DNA from: Arthrobacter sp. OVS8
GTDB lineage: Bacteria > Actinomycetota > Actinomycetes > Actinomycetales > Micrococcaceae
NCBI GenBank assembly: GCA_028370155.1
Contig: CP116670.1
Location: 3,286,001-3,350,000 of the forward strand
Length of the DNA stretch: 64,000 bases
Direction of reading: 5' to 3'
Below, piece after piece: positions 47,625 to 56,715 of this stretch (the first letter of the stretch is position 1; every line of letters begins with the position of its first letter). The notes below the pieces were generated by a model. That model was not told the DNA's origin. It worked only from the letters and a program-made list of their open reading frames with translations, and searched no databases. The translations under genes were made by a program, and so were the position numbers.

Positions 47625-48507
47625 ATGGCGGGAATGCCACCAGCCACGCTGGACGTGGACGACGCCGTCGTCGAACCCTCGTGCGGGACCAGCGGCCCGA
47701 CCTCGTCGATCGTCCTCTGGTGCGGGTCACGAACGGCTGGGACAACGCGACCTTCCGGCTCGGCGACGACCTGGCCGTCCGGCTGCCGCGCAGGGCGGAG
47801 GCCATGCCGCTGATACTTCATGAGCAGCGCTACCTTCTCGGCATCGCCCGCCGCTCCCCGGTGGCGGTTCCTGTCCCCGTCCATGCCGGCCGGCCGGCGT
47901 CGGACTTTCCTGGCCGTGGAGCATCGTGCGGTGGGTCCCCGGAGCCGCCGCGGCCGACGTCGGCCCCGCAGGCTGCGGGCCGGCCGCTGAAGGTCTGGCC
48001 GGTTTCCTCCTCGCCCTGCACGTGCCCGCCGAGACCGGCGTGCCGGTGAATCCTTTCCGTGGTGTGCCGCTGCTGGAGCGTGACGCTGCGGTGGTGGAAC
48101 GGCTCGCGGACCGCGTGCGCTACCCGCAGGCGGCAGCGCTGAGCGCGGTGTGGGCACAGGCCCGTGCCGCCAAGGCCTGGGACGGTCCGCCGATGATGCT
48201 CCACGGGGACCTTCACCCGGGCAATGTCCTGCTGGCGGACGGCGGCTCGCTGGCCGGCGTCATCGATTTCGGCGACGTCGGGGCAGGGGACCCTGCGGTC
48301 GACCTGGCGGTGGGATGGCTGATGTTCGACGCCGGCGCCCGCCACCGCTTTATGGATGCGTTCGGCCCCGCAGTGGAAGGGGACACCTGGATGCGGGCCC
48401 GGGGCTGGGCCCTCAACCTGTCCACCGCCCTGCTGAGCAACTCCGACGACAATCCGCGGATGCTCGCCGTGGGGGAGTTCGGGGTCAGGCAGGTCCTGGA
48501 CGGCTGA
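47625..48507 (+). CDS. Aminoglycoside phosphotransferase (APH)-family kinase, two frame breaks
   Basis: The kinase motifs are MLHGDLHPGNVLL (catalytic HxDxxxxN) and GVIDFGDVGAGDPAVDLA (metal-binding Asp). The N-terminal lobe includes VTNGWDNATFRLGDDLAVRLPRR. Indels near 47668 and 47912 split it. Corrected, it is ~295 residues from ATG 47625, preceded by AGGGGAG. APH family members phosphorylate antibiotics or metabolites such as choline or fructosamine; the substrate here is open. Confidence 0.85.
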
Positions 48508-48523
48508 CGGTGCCCTCCCGCTG

Positions 48524-50398
48524 TCAGCCCAGCAGATCGTCCTGATAGCACCAGCGCCAGTCTTCGCCCGGCTCGATGCTCCGCATGACCGGGTGCCCGG
48601 TTGCTTCGAAGTGCCTCGAGGCGTGGCTTCCGGGTGAGGAATCGCAGCATCCCACTCTGCCGCACGCCAGGCACATCCGCAGGTGCACCGTCGTCGTGCC
48701 GTCCCTCCGGCAGTTCGCGCAGAAGGGGTCCGCGGGTACCTCCGGAGACCGGGCCGACTCGAGGTGGGCACATACTCCGCCCGGCCGCGCGATCCCTTCC
48801 CCGCCGCCCTCGCCGGAGGTGTCCACCTCGTCCAGCGCCATGTCCAGCATGGATTCCTCAACATCCAGCCGGTCCAGCACATCGCTGAGGACCTCCTGCG
48901 CGTACTCGCCGCCCCGCCTCAGTTCCAGTACCTTGGCCCGTTCCGCGTCCAGCATGGCCAGCCGCAGCCAGGCGTAACGCGCGCTGGGGGTCGCCGTTTC
49001 CGCCGACGGGCGGCCGAGCCGTTCCCAAGCAGCCAGCCCGCGCTCCTGGGTGCGGCGTTTCAGCATGGCCACCACCTCTGGCGGATCGTTCTCGGTGCGC
49101 AGTTCCTGCAGGCGTGCCACGCCCGCAGCGGTGGCCAGCTGCATCAGCGAAGCCTGGTTCAGCGCGTCTTCGCGCTGGTCTGGGCCCTGGACCTTCAGAA
49201 GACGGACCAGCCCCGGAAGAGTGAACCCCTGCAGCGTCAGCGTGCCGCCCACCACCACCAGGGCGGCCAGAATCAGCACCGAACGGTGCTCCAGATCCGC
49301 GGGCAGCACCAGCACCGCGGCCAGGGTGACCACTCCCCGCATCCCGGCCCAGGAGACAATCGCCGCGTACTGCCACGGCGGCGCCGGGTCCTTCCGCTGC
49401 ACGGCCGGAATCAGGCGGGGCAGGTACGTGGCCGGGAAAACCCACACCGGCCGGAGCACCAGCACCGCCAGCAGGATCACAGCGCAGCCGGCCCAAATCC
49501 GCCCGGCGCCCAGGGAGTCGCCCTGGACGCCGTCGATGATGGTCCGCACCTGCAGCCCGATCAGCAGGAAGACCGCGTTTTCCAGCAGAAACTGCACAGT
49601 GTTCCAATTGCTGCGCTGGCTCAGCCGGGCGGCGCCGTTGGGCATGGATGGCGCTTTGGTGCCCATCACCAACCCGGTAACGACGACGGCGAGCACGCCG
49701 GACGCGTGGATCGCCTCCGCGGGAAGGTAGGCGACGAGCGGGGCTATCAACGACGTCGACGTGTTAATGGCGACGTTCCGGGTCCGCTTGCGGAGCTCGG
49801 TCAGGACGTAGGCGGCCGCCATGCCCACCACCACCCCGCCGCCGGCCGCGAGCAGGAAGTCCCCGGCGATCCCTGTCACGGACACCGATCCCGAGATGGC
49901 GGCGATGGCGGCGCGCAGGCAGATCAGGGCGGTGGCGTCGTTGACCAGGGATTCACCCTCCAGGATGGTGACGATCCTGCGCGGCATCCGCACCTTCCTC
50001 GCGATGGCGGTGGCCGCCACAGCATCCGGTGGCGCCACGACCGCGCCGAGGGCGATAGCGGCAGCCAGCGGGATTTCCGGGAACAACCACCAGACCACAA
50101 AGCCCACTGCGAAGGTTCCGAAGATGACATAGCCCACCGAGAGCAGTCCGATGGCGCGGCGGTTGGAGCTGAAATCGAAGAGCGAAGTCCGCAGCGCCGC
50201 GGCGTACAGCAGAGGCGGCAACAGTCCCACAAGGACCACTTCAGGGTTCAGCTCAATGTCCGGAACGAAGGGGAGGAAGGAGCCCACCACGCCGGCCAAC
50301 ACCAGCAGCAGCGGAACCGAAATGTTGAGCTTCCGGCCCAGCGCGCTGCCGGCACACACCACCGCGACGAGAACCAGGATTCCCAGCGCGATTTCCAT
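48524..50398 (-). CDS. Na+/H+ antiporter (CPA1/NhaP type) fused to a UBP-type zinc finger
   Basis: About 390 residues of antiporter (12 or so helices, with GAVVAPPDAVAA and ILEGESLVNDATAL carrying the ion-binding Asp residues) are followed by a helical linker. A C-terminal UBP zinc finger comes last: CAHLESA, PFCANC, RMCLACGRVGCC, SHASRHFEATGHPVM, WRWCYQDD. UBP fingers bind ubiquitin C-termini in eukaryotes; in actinobacteria, fused to antiporters, the ligand is unknown. The 624-residue frame is intact. It ends close to, and convergent with, the kinase gene. Confidence 0.92.
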   Translation of the reverse strand: MEIALGILVLVAVVCAGSALGRKLNISVPLLLVLAGVVGSFLPFVPDIELNPEVVLVGLLPPLLYAAALRTSLFDFSSNRRAIGLLSVGYVIFGTFAVGFVVWWLFPEIPLAAAIALGAVVAPPDAVAATAIARKVRMPRRIVTILEGESLVNDATALICLRAAIAAISGSVSVTGIAGDFLLAAGGGVVVGMAAAYVLTELRKRTRNVAINTSTSLIAPLVAYLPAEAIHASGVLAVVVTGLVMGTKAPSMPNGAARLSQRSNWNTVQFLLENAVFLLIGLQVRTIIDGVQGDSLGAGRIWAGCAVILLAVLVLRPVWVFPATYLPRLIPAVQRKDPAPPWQYAAIVSWAGMRGVVTLAAVLVLPADLEHRSVLILAALVVVGGTLTLQGFTLPGLVRLLKVQGPDQREDALNQASLMQLATAAGVARLQELRTENDPPEVVAMLKRRTQERGLAAWERLGRPSAETATPSARYAWLRLAMLDAERAKVLELRRGGEYAQEVLSDVLDRLDVEESMLDMALDEVDTSGEGGGEGIARPGGVCAHLESARSPEVPADPFCANCRRDGTTTVHLRMCLACGRVGCCDSSPGSHASRHFEATGHPVMRSIEPGEDWRWCYQDDLLG

Positions 50399-50489
50399 TG
50401 GGACATTGTCTCAGGTGGAGGAAGACGTGGCTGGGCCGGCGGAGGACCAGAACAGCGTGGCCGTGCTCAATCGCGGCTGAGCCCGGATT

Positions 50490-51449
50490 TTACGTGGACG
50501 GGAAGGTCGGCACGTCCGGCCGCCGGCGGGCGGCAATGGATTTGGCCCCCAGCCCCGCCAACGCGATGACCAGAGCCAGCAAGACTTTGGGAGCTGCTCC
50601 ACCCGCGGGTCCAAGTGTTGCCGCCAGGATCTGCCGACTCATCAACACCATCTCCTGCAGGTCGCCAGCCAGTACGCGCGTCCCCAGAACGTAGTTGACG
50701 GAGATGAACAGGGCGGGTACCACCCACAACAGGGCAAGGTTCAGGGCCCACACAAAGGCCCGCCGCGCAGGACGAAGGCCGCACCATGCCAGGGCACAAC
50801 CAACGAGGATGGCGGGAATCCAGTGAGCCAGTGACGGCACTGCCACGGGGACGTTGATGTGGCCAACGAAGCCGACAACCCACTCCACCGCCCACGAAGC
50901 TAACGGCACCGCCACGAGTCCGGCGCCCAATGCCGCCAGGCTCCGTGACCTTGAACAGAGCAGCAGGTGCGCCACGAGGGCAGCAGCGAGGGATAGGGTC
51001 ACGCCCGCGAGCAACCCGGCGAAGTAGAGGTTCGCCGTTGTTCCGCCCGTCAAGCCGCCGTCGAGCACTGTGAAGGACTGGACGGCAGCCGTGGACTGGA
51101 CCACAAGAACGCCGGCTGCCGCGCACCACGCCACCAGTCGCCGTCGGGCGGGAGACCAGATGCGCACCGCAAGTCCGGCTGCCGCACCTCCCACGGTGAG
51201 GAGGGCCACGATCGTGGTGAGTTCGTATTGGCTCAGCGGCAGTAACGACACGGGCATCTGGTCCGGTGCGACGTCTGCGCCCCACAAATTCTGCAATGGG
51301 AGCTGTGCGCCGGTCACCAGCCAAGGGCCCAAGCCGAGCAATCCCGCGAGGATCCCGATCAGCCACCCCCAAGCGGCATCCCCGGCGGGAGTTCGGCTTG
51401 GCGGTCTGCTGGGAGCTGTCTGTTCCATCGCTTGAGCGGGAAGGCTCAC
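50490..51449 (-). CDS. Hypothetical multipass membrane protein
   Basis: About eight hydrophobic helices span the protein, with an N-terminal cytosolic 25-residue stretch and a short basic tail. No catalytic motif is apparent. I use GTG 51449 because CAAGGAGCC precedes it. It lies upstream of the antiporter on the same strand with 91 bases between, so they may share a transcript. Family unknown to me. Confidence 0.78.
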   Translation of the reverse strand: MSLPAQAMEQTAPSRPPSRTPAGDAAWGWLIGILAGLLGLGPWLVTGAQLPLQNLWGADVAPDQMPVSLLPLSQYELTTIVALLTVGGAAAGLAVRIWSPARRRLVAWCAAAGVLVVQSTAAVQSFTVLDGGLTGGTTANLYFAGLLAGVTLSLAAALVAHLLLCSRSRSLAALGAGLVAVPLASWAVEWVVGFVGHINVPVAVPSLAHWIPAILVGCALAWCGLRPARRAFVWALNLALLWVVPALFISVNYVLGTRVLAGDLQEMVLMSRQILAATLGPAGGAAPKVLLALVIALAGLGAKSIAARRRPDVPTFPST

Positions 51450-51539
51450 GGAGGCTCCTTGCGTATGAGCGCTCTGGGAGGGACGCGCACGAGAACGTGG
51501 GTTATCCCGTCCAGAATAATGCATCGAATGGACTAACCC

Positions 51540-51770
51540 GCACGCCCCACCCACGAGGTGGACGGCGACCTGCGGGACCGGGTCTTCCGGATCAACGTCA
51601 ACTCATGCGCCTCACCCGCGCCGTGGTGCCGCTGATGCTGGACGCCGCATCACCGTGGACGGATCCGCCAGCGTCACCCAGCTACGTCAGGTTCACCGTC
51701 GCCGGCAACAGCGCCGCTGGCGCGGACGTTCTGGCCTGGGAAAAGGTCCCCTTCAGCCAGTAGGCACCAG
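51540..51770. pseudogene. Gene fragments between the membrane-protein promoter and palindrome copy c
   Basis: On the plus strand 51550-51640 encodes RVFRINVNS...MRLTRAVVPLML, matching the NVxAPxxLTRAxxP helix of short-chain dehydrogenases. A different frame at 51680-51763 ends FTVAGNSAAGADVLAWEKVPFSQ. Neither is complete. This looks like a site of decay at the edge of accessory block 2. Confidence 0.45.
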
Positions 51771-51774
51771 ACGG

Positions 51775-51812
51775 AAGCGGACGACGGCGGGAGGTCCCGC
51801 CGTCGTCCGCTT
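51775..51812. repeat. Palindromic repeat, family 2, copy c
   Basis: AAGCGGACGACGGCGGGA pairs with TCCCGCCGTCGTCCGCTT across GG, a perfect 38-base palindrome. It precedes the tail copy of the 109-aa zinc protein exactly as copy e precedes the intact gene. Confidence 0.92.
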
Positions 51813-51821
51813 GGCAGGGTC

Positions 51822-52063
51822 ATTCCTGGGCGCTGAGATGCCAGTGGACTTTGATGGCCTCGGCGATGGGGCCAGTGGTGGCGTCGACCCGGAAGGCGAC
51901 GGGCGCGGTTCCGGTCTCCTCGATGACCGAGTCGCGGTACACACGGCCGCAGGAGGGGCACAGGGTGTAGAGGTCCTCGTCCGCGGGCCATGCCGCCAGC
52001 CCGGCGGGGACCGGGGTGGTGTCCCCGATCTAGACCGGGACGCCTTGTGAATTGGCCTGCCGT
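51822..52063 (-). pseudogene. Diverged 3'-end copy of the 109-residue zinc protein gene
   Basis: About 240 bases match 57998-58237 at high identity, encoding VPAGLAAWPADEDLYTLCPSCGRVYRDSVIEETG and HWHLSAQE. It has no 5' part: homology ends at 52063 within the upstream residues (GVPV). It borders accessory block 2 on the left. Confidence 0.85.
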
Positions 52064-52186
52064 TACGATTCGCGTGAAGCCCCCGGACACGCTACGTCCC
52101 GCGGCGCAGGGTGCGGGCTGAAGCTTGCTATCGTTTGGGTGGCCCAACGGGGGCCATAATTCAAGCGTGTTCGGAAGGCAAGTCCC

Positions 52187-53005
52187 ATGGCAATTGATCT
52201 CGATTGTTCCACCTGCCATACCGACGAACACGTCGTGCTCGCCGAGCGGCTGTCGGGGACGCAGAAGAAGCTCAAGTGCGAGCACTGCGGACACGAGTGG
52301 CTTCGCGGCGAGCCGGAGCGGCCGAAGATTCCCCTACCAACGCTCGAGGACATCAAGAAGCGGTTCCCGAAGCCAGGGGACGTCGATCCCGTCAAGCTCG
52401 CACGGGCCAACGAACTCAAAGCTGAGTTTCTCAAGCGAGAGCCCGAACCTGAGCCGAACGTCGGCCCATACTGGGCCAAGTACCAGCAGGTGTTCAGCGC
52501 CGAGGGCCTGCCGAAATCAGACCCTCTGGATCTCAAGGGCTTCGCCAACTCAAACGTTGGCGCCAACCCAGGAAACATGTCTGTCTTCAACGAGGCATGG
52601 AATGAGATGGGGGCTGAGGCTGGCGCGACACAGGTCCGCAGGGCAGTTGAGTATCTGCTTCGTGGCACATCGCCCGTCGATCTGGAGGACCGCCTCACCG
52701 CCCTCATCAAGGACACTACGCCCTTCGCGATGAAGGGCTTCAAGGAATCCCTCTTGACGAAGGTGCTCTGCATCGTCGAGCCCGAGAGGTACCTGACGAT
52801 CCTCATGTACACCGGCGCGGCGGGCAAGCGGGAGATCGCACGGTCGCTCTGGGGTCTCGAACTGCCCGACCCCGAAAAGGTCAACTGGACTATTGGACGC
52901 CTTATTCTGTGGAGCAACGACTTGCTGATTGCCCTTCTCGGTGAGGGATTCCGGCATCAGCAGCAGGCTGCCGAATTCTTGTGGTGGGCCAAGGACAAGG
53001 CCTAG
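52187..53005 (+). CDS. Zinc-ribbon protein with McrB N-terminal-like domain
   Basis: The N-terminus has two CxxC pairs (CSTCHTDEH, KCEHCGHEW), forming a zinc ribbon. After a charged linker comes ALIKDTTPFAMKGFKESLLTKVLCIVEPERYLTIL and TGAAGKREIARSLWGLELP. That pattern resembles the segment preceding AAA domains in McrB-type restriction enzymes, where GKR...LLG-like motifs occur. No AAA or nuclease domain is present in the 272 residues. Start ATG 52187, intact frame. Function unknown; defence is suggested only by its neighbours. Confidence 0.55.
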   Translation: MAIDLDCSTCHTDEHVVLAERLSGTQKKLKCEHCGHEWLRGEPERPKIPLPTLEDIKKRFPKPGDVDPVKLARANELKAEFLKREPEPEPNVGPYWAKYQQVFSAEGLPKSDPLDLKGFANSNVGANPGNMSVFNEAWNEMGAEAGATQVRRAVEYLLRGTSPVDLEDRLTALIKDTTPFAMKGFKESLLTKVLCIVEPERYLTILMYTGAAGKREIARSLWGLELPDPEKVNWTIGRLILWSNDLLIALLGEGFRHQQQAAEFLWWAKDKA

Positions 53006-53094
53006 GCAGGTCGACTCCACCCATGCAGGATCGACCTGCGGGCGCTCAAGGCCAACGGTCACCTCTGGCCGAGTCGCGGCCTACACTCACAGTT

Positions 53095-53277
53095 GTGGCT
53101 ACATACGAACCTGCCGAACTCGCTCGGGAACTCGGATATACCAACGAGCACCGTCCTGGGAAGGTCGTCCGGGATTATCTTCGTAAGAAATACCCGGACC
53201 ACCCGAAGTACCAGAGGTGGAAACTCGATGAAGGCCAGGCCGCAGATGTTCGGGCCAACGTCCCTCGGAAGCGTTGA
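53095..53277 (+). CDS. Small HTH-like hypothetical protein
   Basis: From GTG 53095 the 60 residues ATYEPAELARELGYTNEHRPGKVVRDYLRKKYPDHPK and WKLDEGQAADVRANVPRK resemble a short DNA-binding helical domain found alone or beside restriction-type genes. No ribosome-binding site of note is seen. It follows the zinc-ribbon gene by 89 bases and could be its partner. Confidence 0.55.
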   Translation: MATYEPAELARELGYTNEHRPGKVVRDYLRKKYPDHPKYQRWKLDEGQAADVRANVPRKR

Positions 53278-53388
53278 CTGTTCGCACGCCGTAAACGGAA
53301 TGGCAAACCGCCATTTCAAGCGCGACTTAATCGCCAGTCCCGGCCCCACCATCACGTCCCTGCTCAGCAGCGACGGGGCCGACCTCTC

Positions 53389-53697
53389 TTAGCCGACAGA
53401 ATCTTCTGGAGGGTGGTGGCCGACCTCGATCATGGCGTTAAACCGCTCCGGGTCTTCCAGATAATTCAGGGATGAGACTTCGCCGGTTTTCTTGTCGACA
53501 AGGGTGGAGCCTCGTCCAACAAGCTGGCATCTGTAGTCACCGTCGATGACGAGCCGGCGGCCACCGTCCACGAGGCACCAAGCGCGGTCGTCTTCGAAGC
53601 CGTAGTCGGCAACGACATATTCGCCGCACTCGTCCGTTACCCACGTGGGACCGATCGTGTCGAGGGCGATCTGCCGCGCTCGATCGAAAGTAATCAT
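53389..53697 (-). CDS. Imm35/YrhB-like immunity-type protein
   Basis: The 102-residue protein (ITFDRARQIALDTIG, then GFEDDRAWCLVDGGRRLV and VGRGSTLVDKKTGEVSSL) fits the Imm35/YrhB pattern: an N-terminal helix, a WxxY-like aromatic strand and the GPxxVDKxTG-type ending. Such proteins usually neutralise a linked toxin, but none is recognisable here. ATG 53697 starts it. It is orphaned, or a remnant of a lost toxin module. Confidence 0.6.
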   Translation of the reverse strand: MITFDRARQIALDTIGPTWVTDECGEYVVADYGFEDDRAWCLVDGGRRLVIDGDYRCQLVGRGSTLVDKKTGEVSSLNYLEDPERFNAMIEVGHHPPEDSVG

Positions 53698-53808
53698 GCT
53701 CCGGAGCCTACTGCGTCCGGTGCGAAGCCCGCGTCCAACTGCAATCCGGCGCCCAGGTCGATGCGCGTTGGCGGCTGGTCGGCGCTCGAGGGGAGCGACA
53801 ACCAACGT

Positions 53809-53845
53809 AAGCGGACGACGGCGGGAGGCCCCGCCGTCGTCCGCT
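53809..53845. repeat. Palindromic repeat, family 2, copy d
   Basis: AAGCGGACGACGGCGGG pairs with CCCGCCGTCGTCCGCT almost perfectly. It lies in a 281-base spacer (53698-53978) with no other feature. Confidence 0.88.
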
Positions 53846-53978
53846 CGAGTCGCGCGTTCACCCGGTCGTTCCACCCTCCGAGGGCTCCGGGCGTACCGGT
53901 TGAAGGCGCTTGTTCTGGCGGCGTGGGTCCGCAGTGGAGAGGTCCTCAGTGACCCGCCCACAGGCGGTGAAACGGCAT

Positions 53979-54944
53979 TTACCTGAAAGGGATGTGGGAC
54001 GTTTCGATCTCTATCTCATCCTCGATGCGATGGAACTCTTCGTTGTAGGTCCCGCCGTATCCGTTAGCCCCCAAGAGCGCCTGCAGACTGCGAAGTGCAT
54101 AGAACCTGTCCGGGCCAGGAGATACACGGATTTTTCGGATAGGTAAAAGGCTGGGTCTGTCTACGACGGTTAGATCGACATCGACGCTGCATCCTCCAGT
54201 TAGCGAAACATAGGGGACCATGCCTAGACGACCCGATCGGTAGCGGGTGAGGTCGCCGCTCGCGTTGACGATGATTCTCGCCTCTTCTTCGTGTACGAAG
54301 CCCTTGTGCTTAGTTTGGTTGCGGAGAGATTCCGTCGATCCTTCTATCGTGGCAATAACTTTCCTCAGCTTCTGTGGTTCTCGATTCCTCGAAGGCGCCA
54401 TATAGGCCTTCAATATGGCTTCGATGGCTTGCTCGGCCCTGAGCTCTGAGGCCAGCTGGTCATAAACGACGTCGAACCAGGGCGAAACCTCTGCCATGCC
54501 TGTGGTCCAGTAATACCCGTGCCCTCCGGGTTGCGGCCGCAAAATCTTCAACGGTTCCTTGCGGTCAAGGCCTATCGCATACGAAACTTCTTCGGTGCCG
54601 GCATAGCCTCTCCACATGGTGAGGGAGTCGCCGCTCTTGGATGCGCTTAATAGGAACCTGGTTCCGTCGTTAGTATCCGAGCGGTATCGCATTCTGTCGT
54701 GCAAGTCCCCTATGTGGTCCAGATAGAGGTCCAGTTCTTCAGGGAATTCATCACCGAGCTTCTCTCTGGCCCGGATGAGATATTTGTCGGCGAGACGCCG
54801 TTCGTGGATGTCATTCATGAACGCTGTGTTGCTGGCCCAGAGTTCATTCTTGAGGAGGATGCTCTGCAGCGCGGTGCCATTCGTGTAGTGCCAAACGAGG
54901 CCCTCATCTTCGTCATGCATCTCATCGCGGCGTGAGTACTCCAT
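53979..54944 (-). CDS. DUF2971 family protein
   Basis: The N-terminus LVWHYTNGTALQSILLKNELWASNTAFMND is the DUF2971 signature. Later motifs RFLLSASKSGDSLTMWRGYAG and FVHEEEARIIV fit the proposed ADP-ribosyltransferase-like fold of the family. DUF2971 proteins are frequent in defence islands; the activity is not shown. The 321-residue frame is intact from ATG 54944. It is divergent from the DUF4041 gene. Confidence 0.85.
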   Translation of the reverse strand: MEYSRRDEMHDEDEGLVWHYTNGTALQSILLKNELWASNTAFMNDIHERRLADKYLIRAREKLGDEFPEELDLYLDHIGDLHDRMRYRSDTNDGTRFLLSASKSGDSLTMWRGYAGTEEVSYAIGLDRKEPLKILRPQPGGHGYYWTTGMAEVSPWFDVVYDQLASELRAEQAIEAILKAYMAPSRNREPQKLRKVIATIEGSTESLRNQTKHKGFVHEEEARIIVNASGDLTRYRSGRLGMVPYVSLTGGCSVDVDLTVVDRPSLLPIRKIRVSPGPDRFYALRSLQALLGANGYGGTYNEEFHRIEDEIEIETSHIPFR

Positions 54945-55105
54945 GGGAAGAATGTATCAACCGGACCGGGCTCACAGGCCCAAGCCCTCGAGTCACCAAA
55001 AGCCGGGGCAGTCCCCTCATGTCGATATCTGGCAAAACCGTGGTGCGTTTCTGTCGGTAGGTGCTGCTAGCGTACGAGAACAATTACTTGACTAATGGGG
55101 GAACC

Positions 55106-56625
55106 ATGTCTGACTTGTCATCCAACCCTGCCCAGGAACCGGAGAAACCGAAGAAAAAGCCTACCGGCTTTGCCAGGCATATCGCATTGGCGTGCACGGG
55201 CCTCTTCCTCATGGCCATCCTTCCGACTGAGGCGTTCTTGGCTAGCCTCATCCTGGCAGGCGGTGTGCTGTGGATCTTGCTTGACGTCCTGAAGCAGTAC
55301 AAGAAGTCCTTCGGCGCCCCTGCTGAAGGGTTCGGGGTCAGTGCGGAGAACACCTACCGGACCAGTCTCGGCGCCCCGCCGGTGCCGCCAAGGGGCTGAA
55401 GCAGTACGCGGACGAGGTGTACCAGGCGAACGTCCAGATGCTAGCCGACCTGCAAAGGTTCGGCGCGATGGATACCTTGGCCAAAGAGCGGCAGGTAGCC
55501 GATCTGGCCGGCAGCATCGCTGCGGCGGAGCACGAGTTGGCGGCCGCCAACGCCGAGCTGGCCGCTGTCCGGAGCGAAGTCCTTGACGTCCGGCAGGTCG
55601 CCGACCGGCACAACATCGGGTTCTACGACTATGAGCACCCTGCTGAGACCTCAGTGAAGCTTGCCGAGGAACTTGCCGCCGTTCGCACCCGGATCAAGGA
55701 CAAGCTGCGTGAGAAGACCGCTGTAACCACTGTCTCCGGTTTCACCTTCAACGGTTCCACCAGGGAAGGTTCCAAGTTCGTCCGCGACCTTTCCGCGCTC
55801 CTGCTGCGTGCCTACAACGCGGAGGCCGAAAACTGCGTCAAGACGGTGAAGGCCGGAAACCTGCACACGGCCGCGGCCCGCCTCGAGAAGGCACGCGAGC
55901 AGATCGCCAAGCGCGGAACCATGATCGGCCTCCAGATCACGAGCGCCTTCCACGGATTGCGCGAGAAGGAGCTTGAACTGGCTGCGCGGCACCTCGAAGC
56001 CGTCGCCATCCAGAAGCAACTAGAGGCGGAGGCCCGGGCGGAAGCCCGTGAGGCGGTCAAGGCCCAGCGCGAATGGGAGGCGTTGAAAGCCAAGCAGAAG
56101 AAGGAAGTCGACCACTACGCCAACGTGCTTCTCCAACTGCAGGCCGCCGGAGACCTTGAAGGCGTCCAACGCGTCCAGGATCAGCTGGACGAGGCGGAAG
56201 CGAAGCTCGCCGACGCCGAAGACAACGCCCTGAACACCCGTGCCGGGTACGTGTACGTTATCTCGAACCTCGGGGCGTTCGGCGATGGGGTAGTGAAGAT
56301 CGGCATGACGCGTCGTCTCAATCCCATGGAACGTGTGAGGGAACTGGGGGATGCCTCCGTGCCGTTCCTCTTTGATGTGCACGCACTGTTCTTCTCCAAG
56401 GACGCGGTGGGCATTGAAACCATGCTCCACCAGCACTTCGCTGGCCAGCGGGTGAACTTGGTCAACCTGCGCCGTGAGTACTTCTACGCGACCCCGGGTG
56501 CCGTCAAGGAAGCCCTGGTAGAACATCACGTCGAGCTCGTCGAATACCAGGAGAACGCGCCGGCCGAGGAGTTCACAGCGTCCAAGGACCTGCGCGAGAC
56601 GGGCCAGCTCGTTGGTGCGCAGTAG
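55106..56625 (+). CDS. Membrane-anchored DUF4041 coiled-coil protein with T5orf172 (GIY-YIG-like) nuclease domain
   Basis: One or two N-terminal transmembrane helices (LACTGLFLMAILP, LASLILAGGVLWILLDV) precede a DUF4041 coiled-coil region (LAAANAELAAVRSEV, LEAEARAEAREAVKAQREW). The C-terminal nuclease begins GYVYVISNLGAFGDGVVKIGMTRR and ends with the His/Glu-bearing MLHQHFAGQRVNLVNLRREYF. The frame breaks at CCCC 55374-55377, and one C restores GAPAGAAKGLKQYADEV. ATG 55106 has GGGGGA upstream; length ~507. DUF4041-T5orf172 proteins occur in phage-defence contexts. The membrane anchor is unusual. Confidence 0.82.
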
Positions 56626-56715
56626 ATGCTGGTGCGACGCCCGGCTCAGCCAGCGCGATTGGCGTAGCACGACGAGAAACTTGAAACTAAGTTCGATCGG
56701 AAATAGGGGATATCC

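Noticed and set aside
48683..50569. A 628-residue frame antisense to the antiporter
   Set aside because: Gln/His/Arg-rich shadow; the opposite strand encodes an intact antiporter with a zinc finger.
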